Of a stretch of 64,000 nt of DNA, positions 26,573 through 36,248 are shown one piece after another; position 1 is the first letter of the stretch; each line of letters opens with the position of its first letter. This stretch comes from Marinomonas rhizomae (GTDB lineage: Bacteria; Pseudomonadota; Gammaproteobacteria; Pseudomonadales; Marinomonadaceae), in the NCBI RefSeq assembly GCF_003315485.1, contig NZ_QNSE01000008.1, positions 149,421-213,420 of the forward strand, written 5' to 3'. The translations under genes and the position numbers were made by a program. The notes below the pieces were generated by a model. The model was not told the origin of the DNA. It ran no database searches and worked only from the letters and a program-made list of their open reading frames with translations.

Positions 26573-26998
26573 ATTTAGTGGGTTATGCAAGATAGGATGG
26601 TTAAATAGTTACATTTTATAAAGGTTTTATTTCAACTGAACTGAAACTCGTTGGTTTGCGTAATAGCCCACAGTAACGACAAGAGTGAAGAAGGCGTATG
26701 CTATTTAGTGTTGATGAAAAATCAAGAATAGTCGATACAGTGTGGGAAGGCAGAGCATTTTCAAAGCCCTCGAATTAATTTAAGCAGTCGATGTTAGTCT
26801 AATGCTCCATAATTTAAAGCTGGCGGCGTTGAATTATTCTGTGATGGAGCGAATGGACGAAAAACGAAGCATTTGATGCTTAGATAGTCTAGAGTGACTC
26901 TAGACTACAACAGCCTAACTTACCATAAACCGCGCTAGTAACTATTCCTAGATGGTTGCTACCGTCTTAAATCGATTTATTTCATTGATACGAGCTTT
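26573..26998. other. Gene-free stretch ahead of the ECF sigma gene
   Basis: No convincing gene. A perfect 10-bp inverted repeat (TAGTCTAGAG-TGA-CTCTAGACTA, 26885-26907) lies about 90 bases before the sigma gene and may be an operator or short hairpin. A short open stretch ending MERMDEKRSI-stop before it has no start signal and is probably chance or a gene remnant. The promoter of the sigma gene was not identified. Confidence 0.5.
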
Positions 26999-27568
26999 AT
27001 GAACCAATCCCCTTTATCAGAATCGCATACAAAAGAATCGCTCGTCGACTTGCTTAGCCGAGTCGCTCAAGGTGATCGTCTTGCCTTCTCTGAGCTGTAT
27101 GAATCTACCCACCGGAAACTTTTTGGTATTGTTTATCGTATCTTAAAGAATCAGGCCGTCTCTGAAGAAGTGTTACAAGAGGTTTATCTTAAAATATGGG
27201 AAAAGGCGGCGAGTTTTGATGCGAGTGTTGCATCGCCTATAACTTGGATGGCGACTATTGCGCGTAACCGTACCATTGATGAGGTGCGAAAAAATAAACT
27301 ACCAGACAGTGATATCGATGTAGATTTTGATTTAATCGCAGATGATTCTATGGCGCCAGCTGACCTTTTTACTAAGAGCCAGGATTTATTAAAGCTTGAA
27401 GCTTGTTTAGGCGATCTTGAATCGCCTCGTGCAGAAATGATTAAAGCTGCATATCTAGACGGTTTTTCACGTCAAGAGCTTGCCGAACGGTTCAAACAGC
27501 CGTTAGGTACTATTAAAACTTGGCTCCATCGCAGCATTAAGCAGCTGCAAGGTTGTATGAAATTATGA
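26999..27568 (+). CDS. ECF-type RNA polymerase sigma factor
   Basis: A 189-residue sigma factor with region 2 (FSELYESTHRKLFGIVYRILKN…EEVLQEVYLKIWEKAASFD, then SPITWMATIARNRTIDEVRK) and region 4 (SRQELAERFKQPLGTIKTWLHRSIKQL). It resembles the ECF group paired with RskA-type anti-sigma factors. Its stop overlaps the anti-sigma start in an ATGA (27565-27568), so the two are coupled. Such pairs commonly respond to envelope, oxidative or light stress; the signal here is unknown. Confidence 0.92.
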   Translation: MNQSPLSESHTKESLVDLLSRVAQGDRLAFSELYESTHRKLFGIVYRILKNQAVSEEVLQEVYLKIWEKAASFDASVASPITWMATIARNRTIDEVRKNKLPDSDIDVDFDLIADDSMAPADLFTKSQDLLKLEACLGDLESPRAEMIKAAYLDGFSRQELAERFKQPLGTIKTWLHRSIKQLQGCMKL

Positions 27569-28329
27569 ATAACAGCGAAGAAACATCCATTCACACGTTG
27601 GCGGCTGAGTACGTACTCGGTACTTTGGATCAAGACGAACGCGAAGCGGTAGAAGCTCGTCGCGTGAACGAGCCTTTGCTTGAGCAAGCCATTGTAGGCT
27701 GGCAAGCACACCTTGCTGGATTGAACGACTATGTGCAGGATGCAGAACCAAGAGAAGGTTTGTTTGATGAGATTTTGGCTAAGCTTGATCAACGCATTGA
27801 TGAGAAAGTACTGAGCGATAAGCCAGTGAACACTATTGCTTCCGCTGTTGTTGTAGAAATGGAAGTGATGCGAATTAAACTAAAAAGATGGCGATTCAGT
27901 GCATTAGGGGCATCGGCCATTGCGGCTTGCCTCGCCATCTTTATGGTGGTTAAACCGCCCGTAGCGCCTAGCATTCAAGCCAACACTCCTTTTGTCGCAG
28001 TGTTTCAAGCCGATGATAAACAGCCTGCTTTTATTATGTCTCTGGATATTGGTACTCGCCAGCTGACGGTTCGTCCTGTTACTGCACAAGGACAAACCGC
28101 AGGTAAAACCTATCAGTTATGGATTAAAGCGGATGAAATAGGCCCAGCACCACGCTCTTTAGGTTTATTGACGAATGTGGCTTCGCCAATCAAAAAGCAA
28201 ATTCATTATGATCCGGCTGTGATTCGTCATGCGACCTTTGGGATTAGTGTTGAACCTGCCGGAGGCTCTCCAACCGGTGTGCCAACTGGCCCTGCTATAC
28301 ATGGTAGACTTTATCCTACGTCTTTATAA
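27565..28329 (+). CDS. RskA-type anti-sigma factor
   Basis: A 254-residue membrane anti-sigma factor. The start is the ATG in the ATGA overlap with the sigma gene, not the TTG at 27553. The cytosolic N-terminus (IHTLAAEYVLGTLDQDEREAVEARR) is the sigma-binding domain typical of RskA. One transmembrane helix follows (ALGASAIAACLAIFMVV, near residues 112-130), then a periplasmic RskA domain (YQLWIKADEIGPAPRSLGLL…FGISVEPAGGSPTGVPTGP). A strong terminator follows. Confidence 0.9.
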   Translation: MNNSEETSIHTLAAEYVLGTLDQDEREAVEARRVNEPLLEQAIVGWQAHLAGLNDYVQDAEPREGLFDEILAKLDQRIDEKVLSDKPVNTIASAVVVEMEVMRIKLKRWRFSALGASAIAACLAIFMVVKPPVAPSIQANTPFVAVFQADDKQPAFIMSLDIGTRQLTVRPVTAQGQTAGKTYQLWIKADEIGPAPRSLGLLTNVASPIKKQIHYDPAVIRHATFGISVEPAGGSPTGVPTGPAIHGRLYPTSL

Positions 28330-28348
28330 CTTATAAGTTAGGACCGTC

Positions 28349-28376
28349 AAAGCCAACCTAAACAGGTTGGCTTTTT
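28349..28376 (+). terminator. Terminator of the sigma/anti-sigma operon
   Basis: AAAGCCAACCT-AAAC-AGGTTGGCTTT plus T-run. Confidence 0.92.
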
Positions 28377-28443
28377 ATTTATAGAGTATTTTTTGCTTAA
28401 CTAATAAGACATGATGGATGTAAAGCCAAGCAACGGAGGAGAA

Positions 28444-28887
28444 ATGGATATTCAGAAAGTTGATATTGCTGATTTGGAACCTATTAAGCATTTTATTAGT
28501 CAAGTATCTGCAGTGGATGTGTTACCTAATTTCAATGATCAGGGAAAAGCCGAATACAAAGCGCATGTTCTTCCAGACATTCTTACAACGTTTGATGCTG
28601 AGTATTTTCAAATACTAAAAGTCGTCTGTGCTGGCGAGATTGTTGGTTTTGGTGCATTACGCAATGGTAATTATCTAACTCATTTATTTGTGTCTAAGTC
28701 GGTGCAAGGTCAGGGGGTTGGAAAGCGACTTCTTAGTACTTTATTAAATACGACGGAAGCTAAAAAAATCAGCTTGCGTTCTTCTGTGAATGCAGTTGGT
28801 TTTTATGAATCTTATGGGTTTGAAGCAACAGGGAGTGAGGCCGATTTTAATGGCATTCGTTTTGTGCCTATGTGCTTGGAGCGTTGA
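28444..28887 (+). CDS. GNAT-family N-acetyltransferase
   Basis: A 147-residue GNAT protein. The acetyl-CoA-binding motif A is [22 protein letters not shown], and the C-terminal [22 protein letters not shown] matches the small-molecule acetyltransferase type. GGAGGA lies just before the ATG at 28444, which is preferred to upstream in-frame ATGs from 28411. Substrate unknown. Confidence 0.85.
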   Translation: MDIQKVDIADLEPIKHFISQVSAVDVLPNFNDQGKAEYKAHVLPDILTTFDAEYFQILKVVCAGEIVGFGALRNGNYLTHLFVSKSVQGQGVGKRLLSTLLNTTEAKKISLRSSVNAVGFYESYGFEATGSEADFNGIRFVPMCLER

Positions 28888-28912
28888 TCACACTGTTAGA
28901 AGGAAACATTTT

Positions 28913-29245
28913 TTGCCAGAGTTAAAAACAATAAGTCTTTTTATACTAACCGCATTGGCAGAGATTGTCGGTTGTTACTTGCCTTATCTTTGGTTGCGTG
29001 AAGGAAAAACGATCTGGTTACTAGTACCAGCGGCGTTAAGTTTGGCTGTGTTTGCTTGGTTGCTGACTTTACACCCAACGGCATCAGGAAGAGTCTATGC
29101 CGCTTATGGTGGCGTTTATATCTTTATGGCCGTTTTATGGTTGTGGGTTGTTGACGGAGTTCGCCCAACCACTTGGGATATGATTGGTTCTGCCGTGGCG
29201 CTTTTAGGGATGGCAATTATCATGTTTGCGCCGAGATCGGTTTAA
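28913..29245 (+). CDS. ynfA: YnfA-family small membrane protein
   Basis: A 110-residue inner-membrane protein with four helices, matching the UPF0060/YnfA family: [19 protein letters not shown], then [20 protein letters not shown] and [21 protein letters not shown]. The likely start is the TTG at 28913 after AGAAGG. Family length is about 108. YnfA is related to small multidrug-resistance transporters, but its role is unclear. It converges with the LysR gene, overlapping by 4 bases. Confidence 0.88.
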   Translation: MPELKTISLFILTALAEIVGCYLPYLWLREGKTIWLLVPAALSLAVFAWLLTLHPTASGRVYAAYGGVYIFMAVLWLWVVDGVRPTTWDMIGSAVALLGMAIIMFAPRSV

Positions 29246-30147
29246 TTGTCGTTATATAGAGGCATTTTTTTTATGTTGCGCTTTGCACAAGCCGAAAACT
29301 CTCTCGATAATTTACTGCGAATATGGTCCGTAGAATAATACATGGTGTAACGATATTTCAATTGTGGTCTAAAAGGCCGAGTGACAACATTTAACCCATT
29401 CCACATGCTGGCATTGAAGGGATCTAAGAGGGCGATACAGAGCCCCGCTGCTACCATTCCATACCCGGAAAGTGAGCGCTGAGTGGAAAACTGCGAACGG
29501 ATTTTAATGTTATATTCTTTCAATAAGCTTTTATGGCTGTGCCACTCAATGCCATCTTCATCAATCAAGGTTAGGAGGTTTTCGCCATTTAAATCTGTAG
29601 GCGTTATCACCTTTTTTTGTGCTAAAGGGTGACTTTCTGGTAGCACACACACCCAATCAACATCGATTAACGGCTCTTCAATAAAGCCTGAGTGGTAGTC
29701 TGCGTGATTCGTAATAATTAGGTCATATTTAGCGTGTCTCAACCCTCTCATTAATTGGTCAACGCTGTCTGTTAATAGGCTGATGTGTACATCTGGGTTC
29801 TCATCGACAAAATGGCGGATTAAGGTTGGCGTTAATTGCGTCCCTAATGCAGGAGTGGAGCCAATTGTTAGGCTTCCATGGGTCGATTGTTTTAAATTAT
29901 CTGCAAAATTTTCTAGATGATGGATGCCATGAATAACCCCTTTCACTTCTTCATAAAATGCCATGGCTTCGGCTGTTGGAATCATCCTTCCTTTTTGTTT
30001 CTGAAATAATTCAAAGCCGATATTTTCTTGTAAGTCTTTGATAAGTCGACTTATTGATGGCTGGGATACTTGCAGCGTCGTAGCGGCTTGAGAAAAAGAA
30101 CCTTTCTCAATGACCGCTAAAAATGCTTGAAGTTGTTTGTATTGCAT
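29242..30147 (-). CDS. LysR-family regulator of the carrier/aspartoacylase unit
   Basis: A 301-residue LysR protein. The N-terminal HTH is [33 protein letters not shown], followed by the periplasmic-binding-like effector domain. It is divergent from the YfcC-like carrier and aspartoacylase genes, and the space between holds two LysR-type palindromes. It very probably controls them with an N-acylated amino acid or its product as inducer. The effector is inferred from neighbours only. Confidence 0.9.
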   Translation of the reverse strand: MQYKQLQAFLAVIEKGSFSQAATTLQVSQPSISRLIKDLQENIGFELFQKQKGRMIPTAEAMAFYEEVKGVIHGIHHLENFADNLKQSTHGSLTIGSTPALGTQLTPTLIRHFVDENPDVHISLLTDSVDQLMRGLRHAKYDLIITNHADYHSGFIEEPLIDVDWVCVLPESHPLAQKKVITPTDLNGENLLTLIDEDGIEWHSHKSLLKEYNIKIRSQFSTQRSLSGYGMVAAGLCIALLDPFNASMWNGLNVVTRPFRPQLKYRYTMYYSTDHIRSKLSREFSACAKRNIKKMPLYNDN

Positions 30148-30157
30148 TACTACACCT

Positions 30158-30207
30158 TATAGTTTTTTCAAATATAACTATACATAAATGGCTATTGTTC
30201 GAATAGT
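30158..30207. promoter_or_regulatory. LysR-type operator region
   Basis: TATAGTT-N11-AACTATA (30158-30182) is a textbook LysR recognition palindrome. A second shorter dyad CTATT-GTTCG-AATAG (30192-30206) lies one to two helical turns closer to the carrier gene and could be the activation site. Confidence 0.7.
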
Positions 30208-30297
30208 TTATATGTGAAATATTTATTCTTAATTGAGGTCATAATTCATAAGTTCGCAAAAAATGCGAATATAAAAAACAAAATATGGGGAACTAGT

Positions 30298-31752
30298 GTG
30301 CCGAATATTAATGAAGATAAAAGCCATTCGAATCAGGTGAAAGATAAGCAAGCTTGGTATCTAAGAATGCCAGATCCAATGGTGCTGATATTTTATATTT
30401 TACTTGTGGCCAGTGCACTTTCTTGGATAGTGCCAAAAGGGGCTTATGATCTAGAGAAAGTTGATGGCCGACAACGAGTAGTTGCTGGGTCATTTCATTA
30501 TTTAGATGGGGGTTCTAGTCATACCACTTTGGCTTCTGTGATAAATAGTGTTTTTGATATCTTTGTGGCTATTCCACAAGGTCTCATTCAATCTGCGCAG
30601 TATTTGTTTATTGTATTCGTTGCTGGCGGACTTTTTAATATTTTATACCGAACCAATGCGCTGGAAAATTTTGTCGGCACATCGGTTAAGCGCATAGGTC
30701 TAAAGCGCGGTAATTTACTCATTTGGTTATCAACTTATTTATATGGTGTATTTGGTATTGCTGTTGGATTTGAAAACAACATTGCATTGGTACCAGTAGC
30801 CCTGCTGGTATCAAGCGCACTGGGGTATAAAAATCTTGTTGGTGCTTGCATTGCGATTGGTGGTATTGGTATCGGCTTTGCGTTGTCTCCTATCAATCCT
30901 TATACCGTTGGCGTATCACAAAGTATTGCAGGCCTACCTATTTTTTCTGGTGCTTTATTACGTTGTGTTTTGACTTTTTTGTCTTTAAGTCTATTGGCTT
31001 GGTACATCACGAAGTTTGTTGCGCCGAAATCTAAAGCAGAAGGATCCACGTCAGGTCAATTATCCAAACAACTTTCTGATTATCGTATGAACTCTCGTGA
31101 CATCTGCGTCATGCTAGTTTTCTTAGCTGGCATTGTGGTTATTGCAGGCTGTTCTTATCTTGCCGGAACGGGGACGTTGGGGCGTAGTTGGTATATTAAG
31201 GAAATCACCGCAGTCTTTATCGTTATGTCTATTATCATTGCTGCAATTTGTCGAATCGGGGCGAATCAATATGTAAAGCATATGATTGACGGGGCTTCGA
31301 AGGTGACTGCTGGGGCTTTAGTTATCGGCTTGGCGGCATCAATTAAGGTCGTACTTGAAGATGGGCAAATTATTTATACCATTGTTCACACTCTAAATTT
31401 GCTAATCGATTTCATGCCGGATGCGTTTATTGCGGTCACTATTAGTGTGATTCAAGGCGTTATCAACTTATTTATCCCAAGTGGTTCAGGTCAAGCTTTA
31501 GTGACTATGCCGATTCTCATTCCTCTTGCTGATTTAGTGGGTATTAGTCGCCAAGTAATGATTCTCGCTTTTCAGGTTGGTGATGGTATTACCAATTTAA
31601 TCATTCCAACATCTGGCGGCACTCTAGCCATGCTGGCATTGGCTAAAGTGGGCTTTTCTGAGTGGGTTAAAACCTTTTTCCCCGTCATTTTAATGGTTTA
31701 TGTGATTAGTTGGGTGTTTCTTGTCTTTGCTCAGTATACGAATTGGTCATAA
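30298..31752 (+). CDS. YfcC/ArcD-family carboxylate or amino-acid carrier
   Basis: A 484-residue inner-membrane carrier with about 12 helices, of the DcuC/ArcD/YfcC superfamily. Characteristic stretches are FVAGGLFNILYRTNALENFVG, GVFGIAVGFENNIALVPVA and IPSGSGQALVTMPILIPLADL. The frame is open to 30214, but the GTG at 30298 with GGGG seven bases before it is preferred. It is followed by an aspartoacylase gene and faces a LysR regulator. The likely cargo is an N-acyl amino acid such as N-acetylaspartate, by context only. Confidence 0.8.
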   Translation: MPNINEDKSHSNQVKDKQAWYLRMPDPMVLIFYILLVASALSWIVPKGAYDLEKVDGRQRVVAGSFHYLDGGSSHTTLASVINSVFDIFVAIPQGLIQSAQYLFIVFVAGGLFNILYRTNALENFVGTSVKRIGLKRGNLLIWLSTYLYGVFGIAVGFENNIALVPVALLVSSALGYKNLVGACIAIGGIGIGFALSPINPYTVGVSQSIAGLPIFSGALLRCVLTFLSLSLLAWYITKFVAPKSKAEGSTSGQLSKQLSDYRMNSRDICVMLVFLAGIVVIAGCSYLAGTGTLGRSWYIKEITAVFIVMSIIIAAICRIGANQYVKHMIDGASKVTAGALVIGLAASIKVVLEDGQIIYTIVHTLNLLIDFMPDAFIAVTISVIQGVINLFIPSGSGQALVTMPILIPLADLVGISRQVMILAFQVGDGITNLIIPTSGGTLAMLALAKVGFSEWVKTFFPVILMVYVISWVFLVFAQYTNWS

Positions 31753-31813
31753 CATTTAATTAGATGGCGCCGCATTATGGAAGCGTTGCGGCGCTTTGGA
31801 GATGTAAGTAAAT

Positions 31814-32710
31814 ATGAAAAAAATACAGCGTATTGCCTTAATTGGTGGCACACATGGAAATGAGTTATCTGGTATTTATTTGGTTAAAAAATGGCTGACT
31901 CAACAAACATTAAAACAATGGAATAGCTTAGACATTACCGCTCGTATTGTTAATCCAAGAGCCTGTGAGCAGTCTGTTCGTTATATTGAAACAGATTTGA
32001 ATCGTGAGTTTGGCGTTGCTGATCTTGCTGACATGACAAAGTCTGGCTACGAAGCGTTATTAGCCAAAAAAATTAATATTGAGTTTGGTCCTAAAGGGAA
32101 TTCGCCCTACGAGCTTTTGATTGATTTACATAATACAACGTCAAACATGGGGGCTTGTTTGATGTTGCAGCGTAAAAATGCCTTCACTATCTTGTTAGGT
32201 GGTTATGTTAAACATCATATGCCGCATGCCAATATTTATTTTCAGGATAATGTACCGGAAGAAAAACAGAATTTTTTGCTGACAGTCGCTCAGCAAGGTG
32301 TAACGGTTGAAGTTGGGCCACAACCAAATTCGGTACTGCAACAAGAAACCTTAGATTTAATGGAGGAGATGACAAGGCATATTCTGGATTTTGTTGAGCT
32401 TTGTAATAACGACTCTTCTCTAGAAATACCGGATGAATATGATGCGTTTCAGTACTCAGAAAATTTACATTTGCCAGTAGATGATAAAGGGCAGAGAAAA
32501 GGTTTAGTATCTTGTTTGATTGACCAAAAAGACTTTCAGGCGATTGAGCCTGGGCAGGTAGTGATGGAGACCTTTTCAGGTGAGAAAATTACTTGGCAAG
32601 GGGATTATACGGCGTACCCGTTGTTTGTTAATGAAGCGGCTTATCATAAGAGCCATAGTGCCATGACACTCTCTCGTAAGATTGTCATGTCATGTCGTGA
32701 CTATAAGTAA
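31814..32710 (+). CDS. Aspartoacylase (N-acetylaspartate amidohydrolase) family protein
   Basis: A 298-residue zinc carboxypeptidase-like enzyme of the aspartoacylase branch. Ligands are His14 and Glu17 in GGTHGNELSG and His106 in LIDLHNTTS; the catalytic Glu is Glu167 in TVEVGPQP. The substrate arginine lies in the ETDLNREF motif. Aspartoacylase splits N-acetyl-L-aspartate into acetate and aspartate. An N-acylated amino acid imported by the preceding carrier is the probable substrate. It differs clearly from AstE at 7775-8791 and lacks the M24 partner expected for ectoine-degradation DoeB. Confidence 0.82.
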   Translation: MKKIQRIALIGGTHGNELSGIYLVKKWLTQQTLKQWNSLDITARIVNPRACEQSVRYIETDLNREFGVADLADMTKSGYEALLAKKINIEFGPKGNSPYELLIDLHNTTSNMGACLMLQRKNAFTILLGGYVKHHMPHANIYFQDNVPEEKQNFLLTVAQQGVTVEVGPQPNSVLQQETLDLMEEMTRHILDFVELCNNDSSLEIPDEYDAFQYSENLHLPVDDKGQRKGLVSCLIDQKDFQAIEPGQVVMETFSGEKITWQGDYTAYPLFVNEAAYHKSHSAMTLSRKIVMSCRDYK

Positions 32711-32720
32711 TTTTGGTCGG

Positions 32721-32748
32721 TTAAGGTCAGAGTGGGCTCTGACCTTAA
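32721..32748. terminator. Perfect 12-bp hairpin
   Basis: TTAAGGTCAGAG-TGGG-CTCTGACCTTAA between the convergent aspartoacylase and VOC genes. It lacks a T-run on either side; probably a 3'-end structure. Confidence 0.55.
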
Positions 32749-32802
32749 CGAATGGAAACGGCTTGGCTCCGGGCTAAGACAATCTATAGTTTCGAGTCCT
32801 AA

Positions 32803-33303
32803 CTAATAAGCGCCTTCACTGTAAATTAGCTCATAACTGTGACTGTAAATTTCTAAGATATTGCCAAATGGGTCTTCCATGTAAATCATGCGATAAGGCT
32901 TGCTTCCAGGGTAATAGTAGCGTGGCTCTTTCATGCGTTTTTTGCCACCTGCGGCGACAATTTTGTCTGCTAGTTCTTCTACGTTTGGATCTTGTACACA
33001 GAAGTGAAATATTCCAGTTTTCCAATATTCGAAATTATTTTCTGGGTTTTCTTGTCCTTTAAATTCAAAAATTTCTACGCCAATACGGTCACCAGTTGAG
33101 AGATGAGCGATACGGAATTTCTCCCAACCACCGCCAAAAACGTCGGTGCACATTTCACCAATTGGGCTATCATCTTCGACAATATCTGTCGGCTTCATAA
33201 TTAAATACCAGCCCATTACTTGGGTATAAAATTCCACTGCTTTATTCAAATCTGGGACAGAAATACCAATGTGTGAAAAATTACGTGGGTAAACATTATT
33301 CAT
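32803..33303 (-). CDS. VOC-family (glyoxalase/dioxygenase fold) protein
   Basis: A 166-residue vicinal-oxygen-chelate protein. Opening RNFSHIGISVPDLNKAVEFYTQVMGW has the first metal His; IFHFCVQDPNVEELADKI and the C-terminal MEDPFGNILEIYSHSY supply the other His/Glu positions. Such proteins include lactoylglutathione lyases, extradiol dioxygenases and resistance proteins. It is divergent from a LysR gene that probably regulates it. Substrate unknown. Confidence 0.82.
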   Translation of the reverse strand: MNNVYPRNFSHIGISVPDLNKAVEFYTQVMGWYLIMKPTDIVEDDSPIGEMCTDVFGGGWEKFRIAHLSTGDRIGVEIFEFKGQENPENNFEYWKTGIFHFCVQDPNVEELADKIVAAGGKKRMKEPRYYYPGSKPYRMIYMEDPFGNILEIYSHSYELIYSEGAY

Positions 33304-33365
33304 GATCTTTTCCTATGTTGTGACTTTTCTGTAGGTTACAAATCATCATTCATTAAGTAAAATTA

Positions 33366-33384
33366 TCATTAAGAATATTAATGA
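33366..33384. promoter_or_regulatory. Palindrome in the VOC-lysR divergent promoter
   Basis: TCATTAA-GAATA-TTAATGA, a perfect 7-bp dyad, 12 bases before the LysR start. A half-site CATTAAG recurs at about 33351. Likely LysR autoregulatory site. Confidence 0.6.
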
Positions 33385-33396
33385 GTATTTTTTGTA

Positions 33397-34269
33397 ATGA
33401 TAAATCCACTTTGGTTGCGTAGCTTTTGTACTTTGGTTGAGGTTATGCATTTCACTCGTACCGCTGAGCAGTTGAATATGACGCAATCAGGCGTCAGCCA
33501 GCATATCCATAAGCTTGAGTCTTGGCTTGGGCAGCCCTTGTTAATTCGTCAAGGTAAACACTTTACTTTGACGGACGCGGGTGAGCGTTTATACCGAGAA
33601 GGACGAGAGTTGTTAAATAGCCTTGCTGAACTTAAACGGAATATTGGCGATGATCCTGCATTCGAAGGATTGGTGCGAGTTGTATCGCCTGGAAGCGTTG
33701 GACTTAAACTTTACCATCAGTTGTTATTGCTTCAGAAACAGCACCCTAAGCTGGTAATAGATTATCGATTTGCACCAAATCGAGAGGTTGAGCGTTTGAT
33801 TTTTGAACATAAAGTAGATATTGGCTTTATGACCAGCTCTACTATGACGAATGATGTTCACATTCAGCTGATAGGAGAAGAGGAGTTGCTTTTGGTGACA
33901 CCTCATACAATTCAATCGCCGACTTGGCAGCAACTACAAACACTGGGCTTCATTGACCATCCTGATGGTGCTTATCATGCTGGTTTGTTGTTAGGCGCGA
34001 ATTATCCAGAGTTTGAGGAAGGGCAAGCATTTAAGCGTTCTGGCTTTTCAAATCAGATTAGTCTGATTCTTGAGCCTGTGGCTATGGGGCTGGGCTTTAC
34101 TGTTTTGCCTCGTCATGCCGTTGCAGCGTTTAATAGGCCTGATTGCATTTATATTAACCCGTTAGAGAAACAGGTTAGTGAAACTTTGTATCTCGGTGTG
34201 CATAGAAATAAAAGGCTGCCGAGTCGAGTTCATACAGTATTAGAAGAGGCTAAGCATTGCTTGAAATAA
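33397..34269 (+). CDS. LysR-family transcriptional regulator
   Basis: A 290-residue LysR protein. The HTH is FCTLVEVMHFTRTAEQLNMTQSGVSQHIHKLE, with the usual effector-binding domain after it. It is divergent from the VOC gene, its probable target. Effector unknown. It converges on dxs across a shared terminator. Confidence 0.9.
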   Translation: MINPLWLRSFCTLVEVMHFTRTAEQLNMTQSGVSQHIHKLESWLGQPLLIRQGKHFTLTDAGERLYREGRELLNSLAELKRNIGDDPAFEGLVRVVSPGSVGLKLYHQLLLLQKQHPKLVIDYRFAPNREVERLIFEHKVDIGFMTSSTMTNDVHIQLIGEEELLLVTPHTIQSPTWQQLQTLGFIDHPDGAYHAGLLLGANYPEFEEGQAFKRSGFSNQISLILEPVAMGLGFTVLPRHAVAAFNRPDCIYINPLEKQVSETLYLGVHRNKRLPSRVHTVLEEAKHCLK

Positions 34270-34270
34270 T

Positions 34271-34310
34271 AAAAAAGCCATACTTATATTTTGAATGAGT
34301 ATGGCTTTTA
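34271..34310. terminator. Bidirectional terminator between lysR and dxs
   Basis: AAAAGCCATACT (34273-34284) pairs with AGTATGGCTTTT (34298-34309); A-run and T-run on either side serve both strands. Confidence 0.88.
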
Positions 34311-34329
34311 AAATGAAGGATCAATGATT

Positions 34330-36216
34330 TTACAGTTTATTTTGAATACTGCGTAAAATACCTTCAGCGTCTAATCCTACGCGTTTTAACATAGAAGCAT
34401 GGCTGGCATGTTCTTCATATTGATCTGGCAAACCAAGGTGAAGCGTTGGAATATTTATGTGATTAGCAAGTAGGAACTCACTTACTGCTGAACCGGCCCC
34501 GCCCATGATGGCATTTTCTTCAACGGTTACAATAAGTTTTGCTTCGCGATTAGCAAGTAACGCTTCTTCATCGATCGGTTTAACAAAGCGCATATCAAGC
34601 AGGGTGGCGTCTAATTGATCTGCTGCTTGCAGAGCGTCGTATGTCGGACGGCCAAAACCGCAAATAACAATACCAGATTGTCCATTTCTCAATGTACGAG
34701 ACTTGCCAATGTCTAAAGTGCTTAATCTTGCTTCAATGTCGACACCTTGGCCTGTTCCACGAGGATAGCGAACAGCCGCCGGACCTTTATATTCATAGCC
34801 TGTTTGTAGCATTTTACGGCATTCGTCTTCATTAGAAGGCGCCATAACAACCATGTTCGGAATGCAACGAAGGTAGCTTAAATCGTAAACGCCAGCGTGA
34901 GTTGGACCATCTTCACCGACTAAACCTGCTCGGTCGATGGCAAACAAAACATCAAGGTTTTGAAGTGCGACATCGTGAATTAGCTGATCGTAAGCGCGTT
35001 GCAGGAAGGTCGAGTAAATAGCAACAACTGGTTTAACACCATCGCATGCCATGCCAGCAGCTAATGTCACTGCGTGTTGCTCTGCGATGGCAACATCAAA
35101 GTATCTTTCTGGAAAGCGATCTGCAAACTCAATTAGGTCGGAGCCTTCTTTCATAGCTGGCGTGATAGCAACCAATTTGTCGTCTTGTTCGGCGGCATCA
35201 CATACCCATTTCCCAAATACATTACAGTATTTTGATAATTTGCTTTTCTCTAGGTTCGGTTTCGGATCAGGTTCAATCTTGTTGATAGCGTGATAGCCAA
35301 TTGGATCGCCTTCAGCGGGTTCAAAGCCTTTGCCTTTTTTGGTTATGACATGAAGGAATTGGGGGCCTTTTCGATCTTTTAAGTTCGCTATTGTTGTTAG
35401 TAAATGGTCCATATCGTGACCATCGATGGGGCCAATATAGTTGAAACCTAACTCTTCAAACATCATGCCTGGCGAGACCATGCCTTTCATATGCTCTTCT
35501 GCTTTGCGAGCAAGCTCTAGTGCTGAAGGTAAGCCTGAAAAAACTTTTCTACCGCCTTCTCTAATGTGGTCGTAGGTTTTGCTTGCCCAAATACGAGCAA
35601 AGTAACTGGATAATGCGCCTACGGGTTTGGATATGGACATTTCGTTATCATTTAAAATGACCAGCATGTCGGCTTTTACATCGCCCGCATGATTTAGCGC
35701 TTCGAACGCCATGCCTGCAGACATGGCGCCATCACCAATGATTGCAACGGCTTTACGTTCCGTTTTTAGTTGACGAGCAGCAAGTGACATACCTAATGCG
35801 GCGCCAATAGATGTGCTTGAATGCCCAACACCAAAGGTATCGTATTCACTTTCATCGCGTTTAGGAAAACCTGATATGCCATTTTCTTGGCGAATATTAA
35901 GCAAGGCTTCGCGACGACCCGTAAGAATCTTGTGTGGGTAGGCTTGATGGCCAACATCCCAAACGATACGGTCTTCAGGCGTGTTGTATAGATAGTGAAG
36001 GGCAACAGTAAGCTCTACAACGCCAAGGCCTGCGCCAAAGTGACCGCCAGTTTGTCCGACACTATATAGCATGAATTCTCTTAATTCGCGGACAAGAGTA
36101 GGCAATTGCTCTTTTTTAAAAGCACGCAAGTCAGCAGGTGAGTTGACTTGATCAAGTAGCGGCGTGTCAGGTCGCGCAGTAGGTATCTCTTCGAACATCG
36201 GCACAGGTTTGGTCAC
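34330..36216 (-). CDS. dxs: 1-deoxy-D-xylulose-5-phosphate synthase
   Basis: A 628-residue thiamine-diphosphate enzyme, the first step of the MEP isoprenoid pathway from pyruvate and glyceraldehyde-3-phosphate. The TPP motif is [18 protein letters not shown], and the transketolase pyrimidine-binding part has [21 protein letters not shown]. Length and frame are normal. It lies 32 bases after ispA and forms the usual xseB-ispA-dxs unit. Confidence 0.97.
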   Translation of the reverse strand: MTKPVPMFEEIPTARPDTPLLDQVNSPADLRAFKKEQLPTLVRELREFMLYSVGQTGGHFGAGLGVVELTVALHYLYNTPEDRIVWDVGHQAYPHKILTGRREALLNIRQENGISGFPKRDESEYDTFGVGHSSTSIGAALGMSLAARQLKTERKAVAIIGDGAMSAGMAFEALNHAGDVKADMLVILNDNEMSISKPVGALSSYFARIWASKTYDHIREGGRKVFSGLPSALELARKAEEHMKGMVSPGMMFEELGFNYIGPIDGHDMDHLLTTIANLKDRKGPQFLHVITKKGKGFEPAEGDPIGYHAINKIEPDPKPNLEKSKLSKYCNVFGKWVCDAAEQDDKLVAITPAMKEGSDLIEFADRFPERYFDVAIAEQHAVTLAAGMACDGVKPVVAIYSTFLQRAYDQLIHDVALQNLDVLFAIDRAGLVGEDGPTHAGVYDLSYLRCIPNMVVMAPSNEDECRKMLQTGYEYKGPAAVRYPRGTGQGVDIEARLSTLDIGKSRTLRNGQSGIVICGFGRPTYDALQAADQLDATLLDMRFVKPIDEEALLANREAKLIVTVEENAIMGGAGSAVSEFLLANHINIPTLHLGLPDQYEEHASHASMLKRVGLDAEGILRSIQNKL

Positions 36217-36248
36217 ATTTAATTAATCTAAAAAAGCGGGTAAGTATA

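Noticed and set aside
26790..26880. Short open stretch ending MERMDEKRSI
   Set aside because: No start codon with ribosome-binding site and only about 30 codons; at best a remnant.
32760..32810. tRNA-like GTTTCGAGTCC
   Set aside because: No acceptor, D-arm or anticodon structure surrounds it.
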